Assembly (NCBI GenBank): GCA_964455485.1
Contig: CAYVXT010000024.1
Span: 1 to 11,862, forward strand
Direction of reading: 5' to 3'
Source: CAYVXT01 sp964455485
GTDB lineage: Bacteria > Patescibacteriota > Minisyncoccia > Phycocordibacterales > WO2-35-19
Length of the DNA: 11,862 bases
A program made the translations under genes and the position numbers. Shown piece after piece: positions 1 through 5,422 of this stretch (position 1 is the stretch's first letter; every line of letters begins with the position of its first letter). The notes beneath the pieces were generated by a model that was not told the origin of the DNA, did no database searches, and was given only the letters and a program-made list of their open reading frames with translations.

Positions 1-76
1 TTAACACTTTTGATTCAAATTTACGAACTATCCGCATTTCACCATTACATATTCAGCACCTTCGCTCTCGCTTCGG

Positions 77-95
77 TCTGGGACGAAGTTGGAAC
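77..95 (+). repeat. Partial copy of the dispersed ~60 bp repeat (tail only)
   Basis: The 19 bases ending GACGAAGTTGGAAC match the right end of the full copies at 1414-1472 and 2263-2322. The GCTGGCC...GTTTTAACGAAGG part is missing and is replaced by a different sequence, CTCTCGCTTCGG. The rest of 1-130 holds no supportable gene, only a 20-codon minus-strand reading frame (45-107) that runs through this repeat. Confidence 0.6.
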
Positions 96-130
96 ATATT
101 TAGCCATAATTTAATACATTTTCCCTTCTA

Positions 131-159
131 TTGACATGTATATTGATTAGATATATAAT
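131..159 (+). promoter_or_regulatory. Consensus sigma70-type promoter for the 195-821 gene
   Basis: TTGACA at 131-136 and TATAAT at 154-159 are both perfect consensus hexamers with a 17-base spacer. Transcription would start near 166, giving a leader of about 30 bases. This is the strongest promoter in the window. Confidence 0.85.
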
Positions 160-174
160 ATTTTAAGTACTGTA

Positions 175-191
175 CCTGGTAGCCCCAGGAG
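175..191 (+). promoter_or_regulatory. Leader hairpin overlapping the Shine-Dalgarno site
   Basis: CCTGG (175-179) can pair with CCAGG (185-189) across a 5-base loop. The 3' arm includes the first bases of the AGGAG Shine-Dalgarno sequence (187-191), so the hairpin would partly hide the ribosome site of the gene at 195. The stem has only 5 bp, so its effect in the cell is uncertain. Confidence 0.4.
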
Positions 192-194
192 AAA

Positions 195-821
195 GTGAGT
201 AAATCCATGAGTGCCAAGAGCATGCGTGGTATTGGTTACAAACAAGGTAGCGAGTTTCTGGGCTCCCTTGAACGGGGCGGTTTCAATTTTGAACTAATTC
301 AAAAAGTAGTAAACGCCCCCAACAACGAACTGGCGCAGGAGCTTTGCATCCACGTCTTCAACCGTACAAGAAAAGACAATCGGTTCTTACTGGAGAAAGT
401 AATACTTTTCCAGGTTCCGAAGCATCGAGGCGGTTACAATCCAGGAGCTTTCGTTCCAAAAATTCTCGAGCGAGAGAAACGCTATATTCTGAAAATCTTC
501 GGAATCAGTGTCCCAAATAGAACATGGGTACCGAGCAAAGATTGTCTAGCATTTCTCCAAAGTCAGGATGCAATTCTGATCGGGGAAGAAGGGGTAGAAG
601 CGGCTTGCAACCACGACCTAGGCATAAAGTATCGGTTGGATTCCAAGCGAGATCACGTCTCGTTTGTGGAAAAACAGAATTGCCCCATCGTGGACGGTGA
701 ACCCCACGTTCCAGCCGTGAAAATGCTCTTTGCACCCTTCTGGACGCCCGATGGTTTTCAATGGAGCATCGGCTTCAGCAACGAGTTCACACTTCTCTGC
801 TTCAACGAGCTCGGCGAATAG
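195..821 (+). CDS. Orphan soluble protein, 208 aa, function unknown
   Basis: I do not recognise the family. The protein is soluble, with no signal peptide or membrane segment. It has a basic, hydrophilic N-terminus and a C-terminal half rich in aromatic residues (FAPFWTPDGFQW near residues 178-189). The GTG at 195 follows AGGAG (187-191) by only 3 bases; an in-frame ATG at 207 (204 aa) is 15 bases away, so the start is unsettled. The gene stands alone, with a perfect consensus promoter, a Shine-Dalgarno site and a strong terminator at 842-878. Its GC content is clearly higher than that of its minus-strand neighbours, which it shares with the genes at 5423-7670 and 10408-11223. That suggests a separate origin or strong expression. 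The coding call is secure because of the signals on both sides; the role is unknown. Confidence 0.8.
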   Translation: MSKSMSAKSMRGIGYKQGSEFLGSLERGGFNFELIQKVVNAPNNELAQELCIHVFNRTRKDNRFLLEKVILFQVPKHRGGYNPGAFVPKILEREKRYILKIFGISVPNRTWVPSKDCLAFLQSQDAILIGEEGVEAACNHDLGIKYRLDSKRDHVSFVEKQNCPIVDGEPHVPAVKMLFAPFWTPDGFQWSIGFSNEFTLLCFNELGE

Positions 822-841
822 CAGCAAGCAGTCTCACTCGA

Positions 842-878
842 AAATGGCTCTCCCGAATCGTAGAGCCATTTCTTTTTT
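842..878 (+). terminator. Rho-independent terminator of the 195-821 gene
   Basis: AAATGGCTCT (842-851) pairs perfectly with AGAGCCATTT (862-871) over a 10-base loop and is followed by CTTTTTT. The stop codon of the 195-821 gene lies 20 bases upstream. Confidence 0.9.
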
Positions 879-975
879 ATTAGTATTAATGAAAACTTGA
901 TCGTGAGCCGTATGGAACGAAGCTCCCAATTTGTTCAAGAATGAATTGATTGATAACAAATTGCAGTCCTGTAAA

Positions 976-985
976 GGGTTGGAAC
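976..985 (+). repeat. Minimal repeat tail abutting a stop codon
   Basis: GGGTTGGAAC lies directly against the stop codon of the minus-strand gene 986-1393, as GTTGGAAC does at the stop of the gene at 1473. It is probably the worn remnant of the ~60 bp repeat. Ten bases alone could arise by chance; the identical position is what supports the call. Confidence 0.4.
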
Positions 986-1393
986 TTATTTCACGGCCAA
1001 ATATTTTTCGATCAACAAAATGTCAGCCTGATCTTTGGGGCGATTTAATGAGCGTTTAAATTTTAGAAGTTCTTGCAAAGACGAAAATGGGTAGCCCTGC
1101 ATAAAAACCGCTTCCCCGATCATCCTCTCCGTATCTTGATCTTGACCCAAATACCAAAAATCTTTAAAAGCTTCCGTGACTCCCCTTTTTAATCTTTTCC
1201 GCATCCTACCTTCAATTTCCACTTCGTCATAAACCCACCCGTCATTTTTTAATTTATCAAATAAAGCTGGGGTAACGATCAAGTCTATATCGTGTATTTC
1301 CCTTATTCCCAAGGCGCCCAATATCCCACTCCCTATCACCACATACTCCCCCTCCGGCAACCCTAACTTTTTTAATTCTTCAAAGATGTTCAT
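986..1393 (-). CDS. Nucleotidyltransferase-like protein (Pol-beta superfamily)
   Basis: The 135-residue protein has the Pol-beta nucleotidyltransferase signature: a Gly-Ser-Gly helix turn at 21-23 in VVIGSGILGALG, followed by the acidic pair Asp35-Ile-Asp37 in HDIDLIV. A C-terminal RPKDQADI segment (118-125) resembles the R-x-KD-x-x-DI ending common in AbiEii/DUF6036-type nucleotidyltransferases. Such enzymes transfer NMP from an NTP to protein, RNA or small molecules; the target cannot be read here. No antitoxin-like partner lies next to it. A TATAAT box (1406-1401, minus strand) ends 7 bases before the ATG, so the transcript is probably leaderless, and no Shine-Dalgarno is present. The stop codon directly abuts a GTTGGAAC repeat tail. 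The gene lies between two copies of the repeat and reads in the same direction as its neighbours. Confidence 0.8.
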   Translation of the reverse strand: MNIFEELKKLGLPEGEYVVIGSGILGALGIREIHDIDLIVTPALFDKLKNDGWVYDEVEIEGRMRKRLKRGVTEAFKDFWYLGQDQDTERMIGEAVFMQGYPFSSLQELLKFKRSLNRPKDQADILLIEKYLAVK

Positions 1394-1400
1394 GTTTCTT

Positions 1401-1406
1401 ATTATA
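1401..1406 (-). promoter_or_regulatory. -10 box for a leaderless transcript of the 986-1393 gene
   Basis: On the minus strand TATAAT is followed by 7 bases and then the ATG at 1393. The RNA would start at or just before the ATG. The -35 position would fall inside the repeat at 1414-1472 and shows no good match. Confidence 0.5.
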
Positions 1407-1413
1407 CTTTCTT

Positions 1414-1472
1414 GCTGGCCGTCTGCTTTGCCAAGCCGAAGTTTTAACGAAGGTTGGGTACGATGTTGGAAC
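1414..1472 (-). repeat. ~60 bp dispersed repeat, copy B
   Basis: Read on the plus strand it runs from GCTGGCCGTCTGCTTTGCC through CGAAGTTTTAACGAAGG to GATGTTGGAAC. It is nearly identical to 2263-2322 and 2706-2762. CCAAGCC and GGTTGG flank GAAGTTTTAACGAA and can form a 6 bp stem with one bulged G. It directly abuts the stop codon (1473-1475) of the upstream minus-strand gene and lies just before the promoter of the next one. Confidence 0.9.
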
Positions 1473-2126
1473 CTATTTTAATAAAAATTTACAAACCTTT
1501 TCTAGAGAACCTTCAAAATCATTGTCATTGATTTCAAAGTAAGGGAAACCGTATTTTTCAGCTTCTGACTTAAAATACTTGCTCATTTCCAAAACAAAAT
1601 TACCCATGGCTTCTATTTTTTTATCGCTATAGTTCAATGAAGCCATCCAATCTTGTTCTGGATTTTTTTGGCTGTAATCCAGCATATGTTTAAAGTGGTT
1701 AGGATCGGTATTGCCCACGTAAACAATGTGAGATGGCTTATCTTCCATACTAGCAACCAAGCTTGGGATTAAATGAGCGCCCTCTACAATATGAATAGCG
1801 GAATCTTCACAAAATGTATTGCAAAAGGAGACAATCGAAGTCCAAAAAGCGGCTGATTCCTTATTATGATCTTCGACCACCACTTCAGGACGTTCTAAAT
1901 GTAATTTAAACCACTCCTCTTCTGAAAGACTGTTATAGAAGTTGGTCCTAAAAAGATCTCCAGTTTTGGTCTCACGAGCTTTCTTTGCTGCACTACGAAT
2001 CGCATCGGTTGAAACTACATGACCTTTAATCTTTTCGGCAAGTTTATATGAGAGAGTGGTTTTACCAACTCTAGGTGGACCGGCAATAAAATATGTTCTA
2101 CTTAGGGCTTTATTGTCTGGGTTCAT
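1473..2126 (-). CDS. P-loop kinase resembling 2-phosphoglycerate kinase
   Basis: The 217-residue soluble protein has a Walker A motif GPPRVGKTT at residues 16-24. VVSTDAIR (37-44) matches the STDxIR substrate-site motif of the 2-phosphoglycerate kinase / Zeta-like kinase group. IVEGAHLIPS (113-122) matches that family's EGxHLxPG strand. It is therefore probably an ATP-dependent kinase of a small phosphorylated metabolite or nucleotide. The exact substrate is an inference, and a Zeta-type kinase or a generic AAA_33-like kinase remains possible. The C-terminal third is helical and charged. An extended -10 (TGCTATACT, minus strand) ends 6 bases before the ATG, and there is no Shine-Dalgarno, so translation is probably leaderless. 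The TAG stop touches repeat copy B. It reads in the same direction as the genes at 986 and 2387. Confidence 0.85.
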   Translation of the reverse strand: MNPDNKALSRTYFIAGPPRVGKTTLSYKLAEKIKGHVVSTDAIRSAAKKARETKTGDLFRTNFYNSLSEEEWFKLHLERPEVVVEDHNKESAAFWTSIVSFCNTFCEDSAIHIVEGAHLIPSLVASMEDKPSHIVYVGNTDPNHFKHMLDYSQKNPEQDWMASLNYSDKKIEAMGNFVLEMSKYFKSEAEKYGFPYFEINDNDFEGSLEKVCKFLLK

Positions 2127-2132
2127 AATGAA

Positions 2133-2141
2133 AGTATAGCA
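2133..2141 (-). promoter_or_regulatory. Extended -10 for a leaderless transcript of the 1473-2126 gene
   Basis: On the minus strand TGC-TATACT lies 6 bases upstream of the ATG at 2126. The -35 match is weak, as expected when an extended -10 is present. Confidence 0.55.
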
Positions 2142-2240
2142 AAAATGTTTTCACTCTATACAGAGTTTAAGCGTTATGTGGATGCATCTCAAGCTACGCA
2201 CAAGTTAAAATTCTTCACATTCGGCTTGCTAACCTCAGTG

Positions 2241-2262
2241 CCTCGTCGTCAAAACTCCTCGG
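2241..2262 (-). repeat. Inverted variant of the repeat core
   Basis: On the minus strand CCGAGGAGTTTTGACGACG, followed by AGG, has the same layout as the repeat core CCGAAGTTTTAACGAAGG (CCGA, AG, TTTT, A, CGA, AGG). It lies on the opposite strand, directly against copy C. The rest of 2127-2262 shows no gene on either strand that I would support. Confidence 0.35.
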
Positions 2263-2322
2263 GCTGGCCATCTGCTTTGCCAAGCCGAAGTTTTAACGAA
2301 GGTTGGGTTACGAAGTTGGAAC
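2263..2322 (-). repeat. ~60 bp dispersed repeat, copy C
   Basis: Nearly identical to copies B and D across the whole length. It differs by CATCTG for CGTCTG, one extra T after GGTTGGG, and GAAGTTGG for GATGTTGG. It lies downstream of the terminator of the 2387-2668 gene and upstream of the 1473-2126 gene. Confidence 0.9.
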
Positions 2323-2345
2323 TGTTTACAAAATATGTAGATAAC

Positions 2346-2386
2346 AGAAAAACCTCTCCCGAAGTTTTCTGTTGTTCGGAAGAGGT
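2346..2386 (-). terminator. Rho-independent terminator of the 2387-2668 gene
   Basis: On the minus strand ACCTCTTCCGAA pairs with TTCGGGAGAGGT (12 bp, one U-G wobble) and is followed by TTTTCTG. The stem begins directly after the TAG stop at 2387-2389. Confidence 0.88.
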
Positions 2387-2668
2387 CTAGATGAATTGTT
2401 CCTGCCCTTTAGAAGTTATTGCTTGTTGTATTTTGGTTGCAAACTCATTTGGAGAAGTGGTTGAGGGATGTCGCTCCCATGAGGTCGCATCGAAAACAAC
2501 TTCGATTTTGTGAATAACCCACAAAGAGCGGAGGCTTTCTTCAAAGCTCGATCCTACTTGGTCCACGACAGTTCCCTGGAATGGACCGATAAAACTTTCA
2601 ATGTGGCAAGCACATAGTCGAGGGTGGTAGTATGTGCAAGTAATTTTCAAGTACATAATTTTGTCCAT
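2387..2668 (-). CDS. Small orphan protein, 93 aa
   Basis: I do not recognise the family. The 93-residue protein is soluble. It has a Cys/His-containing N-terminal stretch (TCTYYHPRLCACHIESF, about residues 10-26) and an acidic-aromatic middle; Cys11, Cys19 and Cys21 with nearby His residues could bind metal, but no standard motif is present. The coding call rests mainly on the terminator that starts at its stop codon, on its place as one unit between repeat copies C and D, and on the matching orientation of the neighbouring genes. TTGACT (2701-2696) and TATTCT (2678-2673) on the minus strand, 17 bases apart, may form its promoter. That would start the RNA almost at the ATG, so an in-frame ATG at 2656 (89 aa) is a possible alternative. 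No Shine-Dalgarno is visible. Confidence 0.6.
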   Translation of the reverse strand: MDKIMYLKITCTYYHPRLCACHIESFIGPFQGTVVDQVGSSFEESLRSLWVIHKIEVVFDATSWERHPSTTSPNEFATKIQQAITSKGQEQFI

Positions 2669-2672
2669 TTAC

Positions 2673-2701
2673 AGAATATGATTATATTATACAAAAGTCA
2701 A
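2673..2701 (-). promoter_or_regulatory. Possible promoter of the 2387-2668 gene
   Basis: On the minus strand TTGACT, a 17-base spacer and TATTCT lie between repeat copy D and the ATG at 2668. Overlapping TATAAT boxes in the AT-rich spacer make the exact -10 uncertain. Confidence 0.4.
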
Positions 2702-2705
2702 TAGT

Positions 2706-2762
2706 GCTGCCCGTCTGCTTTGCCAAGCCGAAGTTTTAACGAAGGTTGGGGACGATGTTGGA
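2706..2762 (-). repeat. ~60 bp dispersed repeat, copy D
   Basis: It matches copy B except for GCTGCCC in place of GCTGGCC, G for T before ACGATGTTGG, and GGAAA for GGAAC at the end. It lies between the 3' end of the PP-loop gene (2808) and the promoter region of the 2387-2668 gene. Confidence 0.9.
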
Positions 2763-2807
2763 AAAATTATAGCAGAAAATAGGATTCATTTCGCATACAG
2801 AAAAGCC

Positions 2808-3797
2808 CTAGACAACATTTGCCTTCTTTAAAACACTTCTAACTGACAATGATGACTTATGTATTTTTTGTAAAGCTTTCCTTGCCTGGTCTTTGGTAAT
2901 AAACCCTACTGTCACCTCTCTTGCTAAGCGTGTAGTGTCAGGATGGAAGCCTAACAATCTTCGTGCTTTATTTTCTGCAGCTTTAGCAAACAAACAAGAA
3001 TTAGAATTGGATTCGATAAGTTTTTCGCCCTGCGGGACTTGCCAGCCGAGTTCCTCAAGAATCTTTCTCGTATCTTCAATCTTTCTTTGAAGTAAAAACG
3101 GGAGATGAACTACATAAACTGGAGGCTTATCTTTATATGGTTGAAGTGTCCTTATTGCAGAAAAAATAAATTTCTTTGATTCGCTATTTTGACTCAGTCC
3201 TGCCCATTCATTAATTCCCAGAATGACCACATTGACTCCATTTTTTAGTGCTTCTTCGTAGTATCCCCTGATAACCAATCGCCTGCAAAGCTGACAGGTT
3301 CTTACAAAAGGAATTTCGTGCTCGCATTTAATAGAATAATGTCTTCGTCCTTCCACATACCACTTTCGGAAATTTTCTTTAAGCTCTTGTGAATCTCTTT
3401 GGTCATATAACTCTGCTGTTTTTTCAAAGCATTTCTTATCAACGGGCCGAGCATATTTTCTTATATCTATCTTCTGATGATCAATTCCTAAATCTTTTGC
3501 AACCTTTTTCGATCTTGAAAAAATGTGTTTTGGATAATATCCAGTATCAAACGTAAATGCCAATGGCGTAAAGCCCATTTTTTTCACTTGATAAAGCGTT
3601 GCGGTGCTATCTTTGCCACCTGAAATTCCTACCATTGCATCATATTTACCATTTCCACTCTTTATTAAAGTTTTAAGGAACTCTAGCTCTTTTATTAACG
3701 GCTCCATGCTGAAATTTTCCTTATATCTCTCACAGGTTTCGCATAATCCGGAATCACCAATGCTGCTTGATAGATTAATGCTTGTATTGACGCACAT
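2808..3797 (-). CDS. PP-loop ATP pyrophosphatase domain (N-acetyl sugar amidotransferase/TtuA-like), 3' part of a split gene
   Basis: The segment from the first ATG encodes 329 residues. SGGKDS at 59-64 is the PP-loop that adenylates a carbonyl or RNA base. Cys19-x-x-Cys22 and the Cys168-x-x-Cys171/CLF pattern resemble metal- or cluster-binding sites of N-acetyl-sugar amidotransferases (WbpG/PseA type) and TtuA/TtcA tRNA thiolases. The ending GFITKDQARKAL resembles the TREEA tail of the amidotransferases. The ATG at 3797 is unlikely to be the true start. The frame is open back to 4115 with no ATG, GTG or TTG, and the codons before it supply the missing first CxxC (Cys-Lys-Met-Cys). This upstream part continues the kinase encoded at 4079-4432. 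The two are best read as one ~541-residue fusion joined by a -1 shift at 4099-4104. Whether it modifies sugars or RNA is not settled. Confidence 0.85.
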   Translation of the reverse strand: MCVNTSINLSSSIGDSGLCETCERYKENFSMEPLIKELEFLKTLIKSGNGKYDAMVGISGGKDSTATLYQVKKMGFTPLAFTFDTGYYPKHIFSRSKKVAKDLGIDHQKIDIRKYARPVDKKCFEKTAELYDQRDSQELKENFRKWYVEGRRHYSIKCEHEIPFVRTCQLCRRLVIRGYYEEALKNGVNVVILGINEWAGLSQNSESKKFIFSAIRTLQPYKDKPPVYVVHLPFLLQRKIEDTRKILEELGWQVPQGEKLIESNSNSCLFAKAAENKARRLLGFHPDTTRLAREVTVGFITKDQARKALQKIHKSSLSVRSVLKKANVV

Positions 3798-4078
3798 TTT
3801 GCACTCTTTGGCCTCTATAAGAGCTTTGATTTGAGCTAAGATTTCTTCAATAGTTTGAATTCCAGTATTAAATGATAAATGGGCTATTTTTTCTACTTTA
3901 TTAGTTGAAAAAAGTCGTTCTTCAATATGTCTTTCTTTTTCAGCTTCTTTAAGAGAGAGATCTTCTCGTTTTTCAACTCTTAAGCTTAAATCTTCGTCTG
4001 GAGTTTTAAGATAAACTACTAAATAGTCATTCTTTTTAAAATATGTAGAATTTCTGAACCCTCTAATCCCCGCAATGA

Positions 4079-4432
4079 TTACAAATTGCTCTGAAAAGTT
4101 TTTTGATGAATGTAAATTAATGTTTTAGCAATAACGGAAGACGTATAACAATTTTTAAGTTGAGTAAATAAATCACGAGCCTCATCCCTAGAAATCTCCT
4201 TTGATAAATCCTTACTATCAATCTTACTGATCTCTTGAATAAACTCTGCTTCATCTTCTGGGAGTTTATCTTTTATAGAGCCAGCAGGATTAATAACCAT
4301 ATCAAAAGCTTCCATATATTTTGCTTCGGGAAAAGTGTCTTTTAGCAGTTTAGCTATTGTGGTCTTTCCACTACCAGGAGTTCCAAAAATGGCGATCCCT
4401 TTATATTGTTTTAAAACAATTTCTTTATTCAT
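4079..4432 (-). CDS. P-loop kinase domain (UPF0200/dephospho-CoA-kinase-like), 5' part of a split gene
   Basis: The frame encodes 117 residues with Walker A GTPGSGKTT at 17-25 and helical, charged middle segments. It ends at TAA with an out-of-place tail (TFQSNL). In the -1 frame the protein continues as NFSEQFVIIAGIRGF, then DYLVVYLKTPDEDLSLRV, then a stretch up to the Cys4 motif of the PP-loop gene. IAGIRGF matches the DGIRS strand of UPF0200 kinases, and the following R-x-E-x-R-x-D segment matches their lid. The kinase is therefore complete (about 210 residues) only if the frames are joined. No Shine-Dalgarno precedes the ATG at 4432. Its substrate is unknown. Alternatives are a recent frameshift pseudogene or a base error in the run of six T on the plus strand. 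Confidence 0.8.
   Translation of the reverse strand: MNKEIVLKQYKGIAIFGTPGSGKTTIAKLLKDTFPEAKYMEAFDMVINPAGSIKDKLPEDEAEFIQEISKIDSKDLSKEISRDEARDLFTQLKNCYTSSVIAKTLIYIHQKTFQSNL
4099..4104 (-). other. A6 slippery run: -1 frameshift site or single-base error
   Basis: On the minus strand CAT-CAA-AAA-ACT reads through six A. A -1 slip of the Lys codon gives AAC-TTT-TCA and enters the long PP-loop frame. Both frames are open only between 4082 and 4115, and this run lies inside that overlap. One missing A in the sequence would give the same picture. Confidence 0.75.
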
Positions 4433-4612
4433 TTATTAAACAATTGAAGCATATTTTTGCTTAAACCAAAAGAAATGTTAGAACCGTATTATTAACTGGA
4501 GAAAATCAAAACCACCCAAGACAGGATCATGCTTTTGGCTAAATAAAATTTAATTTTGCTTATAAGAAAATTTAAAAGGTCAGAACCACCAAAATATCAA
4601 GCAATTGCAACC

Positions 4613-4640
4613 GATTCGGGAGAAATCTACTCCACGAATC
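4613..4640. repeat. Inverted repeat/hairpin
   Basis: GATTCGGGAG (4613-4622) pairs with CTCCACGAATC (4630-4640) to form 10 bp with one bulged A and a 7-base loop. No U-tract follows on either strand, so it is not a classical terminator. It lies 6 bases before the left ~83 bp repeat that flanks the GIY-YIG gene. The rest of 4433-4646 shows no gene I can support. Confidence 0.6.
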
Positions 4641-4646
4641 CAAAAT

Positions 4647-4728
4647 GCTGGCCTCATCGGATTCAGATATCTTCATACCTTACCCCACAAAGCTTTTTAA
4701 TACTTTCTATTTTACCACTTCTACCCTC
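4647..4728 (+). repeat. Left ~83 bp direct repeat flanking the GIY-YIG gene
   Basis: It starts with GCTGGCCTCATCGG, matching GCTGGCCTCCTCGG at 5122, and ends with 27 bases (4702-4728, from ACTTTCTATTTTACC to ACTTCTACCCTC) identical to 5178-5204. The middle is diverged but nearly the same length, with CCCCACAAAGCTTTTT against CCCAACAAGGCTTTTT. It ends 11 bases from the stop of the GIY-YIG gene. Confidence 0.8.
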
Positions 4729-4739
4729 TGCGAAATGAT

Positions 4740-5009
4740 TTATTTACTCAAATAGCGCTCTGCTTTACTAATGATTAATTTAAATTTCTTCTCCCTCCTC
4801 CAACCTTTGATTTCTGTCTCACGTTGTCGGGCTTCCTTAAGAGTTTTGAAAATTTCTGAATAAAGTAACTTAACAGGTCTTCTTATTTTAGTGTAATGAG
4901 CACCAGATTTAGAATTGTTGTGTTGAAAAAACCTCCGTTCGAGATTGTTGGTGCAACCGACATAAAGAGACTTATCTGAACATTCTAGAAGGTAGACGAA
5001 ATATTTCAT
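4740..5009 (-). CDS. GIY-YIG nuclease domain protein (UPF0213/YhbQ type)
   Basis: The 89-residue protein is a stand-alone GIY-YIG domain, the normal size for the UPF0213 group. VYLL (5-8) and YVG (16-18) form the two halves of the motif. The Arg pair at 25-26 and the C-terminal ARQRETEIKGWRREKK segment supply the family's basic and acidic active-site residues. It should cut DNA with Mg2+; single-domain members have no DNA-recognition module, so any specificity must come from elsewhere. The ATG at 5009 is preceded by GAAGGGG, a usable Shine-Dalgarno that is also the end of a REP-like palindrome (5019-5038). The gene sits between two ~83 bp direct repeats and below a structured leader, which suggests a small mobile or self-propagating unit. 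Confidence 0.88.
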   Translation of the reverse strand: MKYFVYLLECSDKSLYVGCTNNLERRFFQHNNSKSGAHYTKIRRPVKLLYSEIFKTLKEARQRETEIKGWRREKKFKLIISKAERYLSK

Positions 5010-5018
5010 AATTGAACA

Positions 5019-5038
5019 CCCCTTCGCTACGCTCAGGG
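5019..5038. repeat. REP-like imperfect palindrome
   Basis: CCCCTTCGCTACGCTCAGGG is an imperfect palindrome of a kind found scattered between genes in many environmental bacterial genomes. On the minus strand its end, GAAGGGG, doubles as the Shine-Dalgarno region of the GIY-YIG gene. Confidence 0.55.
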
Positions 5039-5042
5039 AGCT

Positions 5043-5118
5043 GAAATTTTATAGTCGCCCTACATCGCAAAGCTCCTCAGGACCTTCACTTCGTTACGGT
5101 TTCGCTCATTAAAATTTC
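5043..5118 (-). ncRNA. Structured leader upstream of the GIY-YIG gene (possible RNA)
   Basis: GAAATTTTA (5043-5051) pairs perfectly with TAAAATTTC (5110-5118) and encloses 58 bases rich in CGAAG/GCGAA-like words and a CCTCAGG palindrome. The region is non-coding in all frames and lies between the right direct repeat and the REP-like palindrome. It could be a folded RNA or a DNA recombination structure; I do not recognise a named family. Confidence 0.35.
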
Positions 5119-5121
5119 GCT

Positions 5122-5204
5122 GCTGGCCTCCTCGGTCTCGGAAAATCCATATGGAAGCCCAACAAGGCTTTTTTGACACTTTCTATTTTACCACTTCTAC
5201 CCTC
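5122..5204 (+). repeat. Right ~83 bp direct repeat flanking the GIY-YIG gene
   Basis: Partner of 4647-4728, with a 13/14 match at the left end and 27 identical bases at the right end. AGCC-CAACAA-GGCT-TTTTT inside it (from 5158) also looks like a short plus-strand terminator. The following stretch to 5323 holds no gene I can support, only a weak AGCCA/TGGCT hairpin at 5260-5280. Confidence 0.8.
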
Positions 5205-5323
5205 CTCGGAATAGCCAAAAAGCGACAAATGCGACACTACTTAGGGCATTGTAGAAATGAGCCAATTATTTTAGATGGCTTTAAATATGGATATTTTCCG
5301 CTCTTTACAAACTGCAAAAATCA

Positions 5324-5352
5324 TTGACAAATAAACCTGACTATGCTATACT
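5324..5352 (+). promoter_or_regulatory. Near-consensus extended -10 promoter of the 5423-7670 operon
   Basis: TTGACA (5324-5329), a 17-base spacer and TATACT (5347-5352), with TG at 5344-5345 giving an extended -10. Transcription would start near 5359, next to a hairpin ATTCGC/GCGAAT (5363-5381) that would cap the RNA's 5' end. Only one hexamer base departs from consensus. Confidence 0.85.
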
Positions 5353-5362
5353 ATAGGTAGAA

Positions 5363-5381
5363 ATTCGCTGTGATGGCGAAT
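5363..5381 (+). promoter_or_regulatory. 5'-end hairpin of the operon RNA
   Basis: ATTCGC and GCGAAT enclose a 7-base loop just after the expected transcription start. The position fits an RNA-stabilising 5' stem or an operator; it is too far from the ATG at 5423 to hide the Shine-Dalgarno. Confidence 0.45.
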
Positions 5382-5422
5382 CAGTTAAATTCACTTCCTG
5401 TAATGGGAAAAGGAGAATTGAC

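Noticed and set aside
45..107. A 20-codon minus-strand frame across the repeat remnant
   Set aside because: It is too short and lies within repeat sequence, with no supporting signals.
1414..2762. The ~60 bp repeat as an integron attC site
   Set aside because: Short pieces such as ACCCAAC and GTTGGGT match half-sites, but they overlap or lie a few bases apart rather than bounding a long imperfect palindrome. No integrase gene is in the window. The gene-repeat order is reported without the attC label.
4556..4738. A 60-codon plus-strand frame before the GIY-YIG gene
   Set aside because: It reads through the hairpin at 4613-4640 and the left direct repeat, and has no Shine-Dalgarno or promoter.
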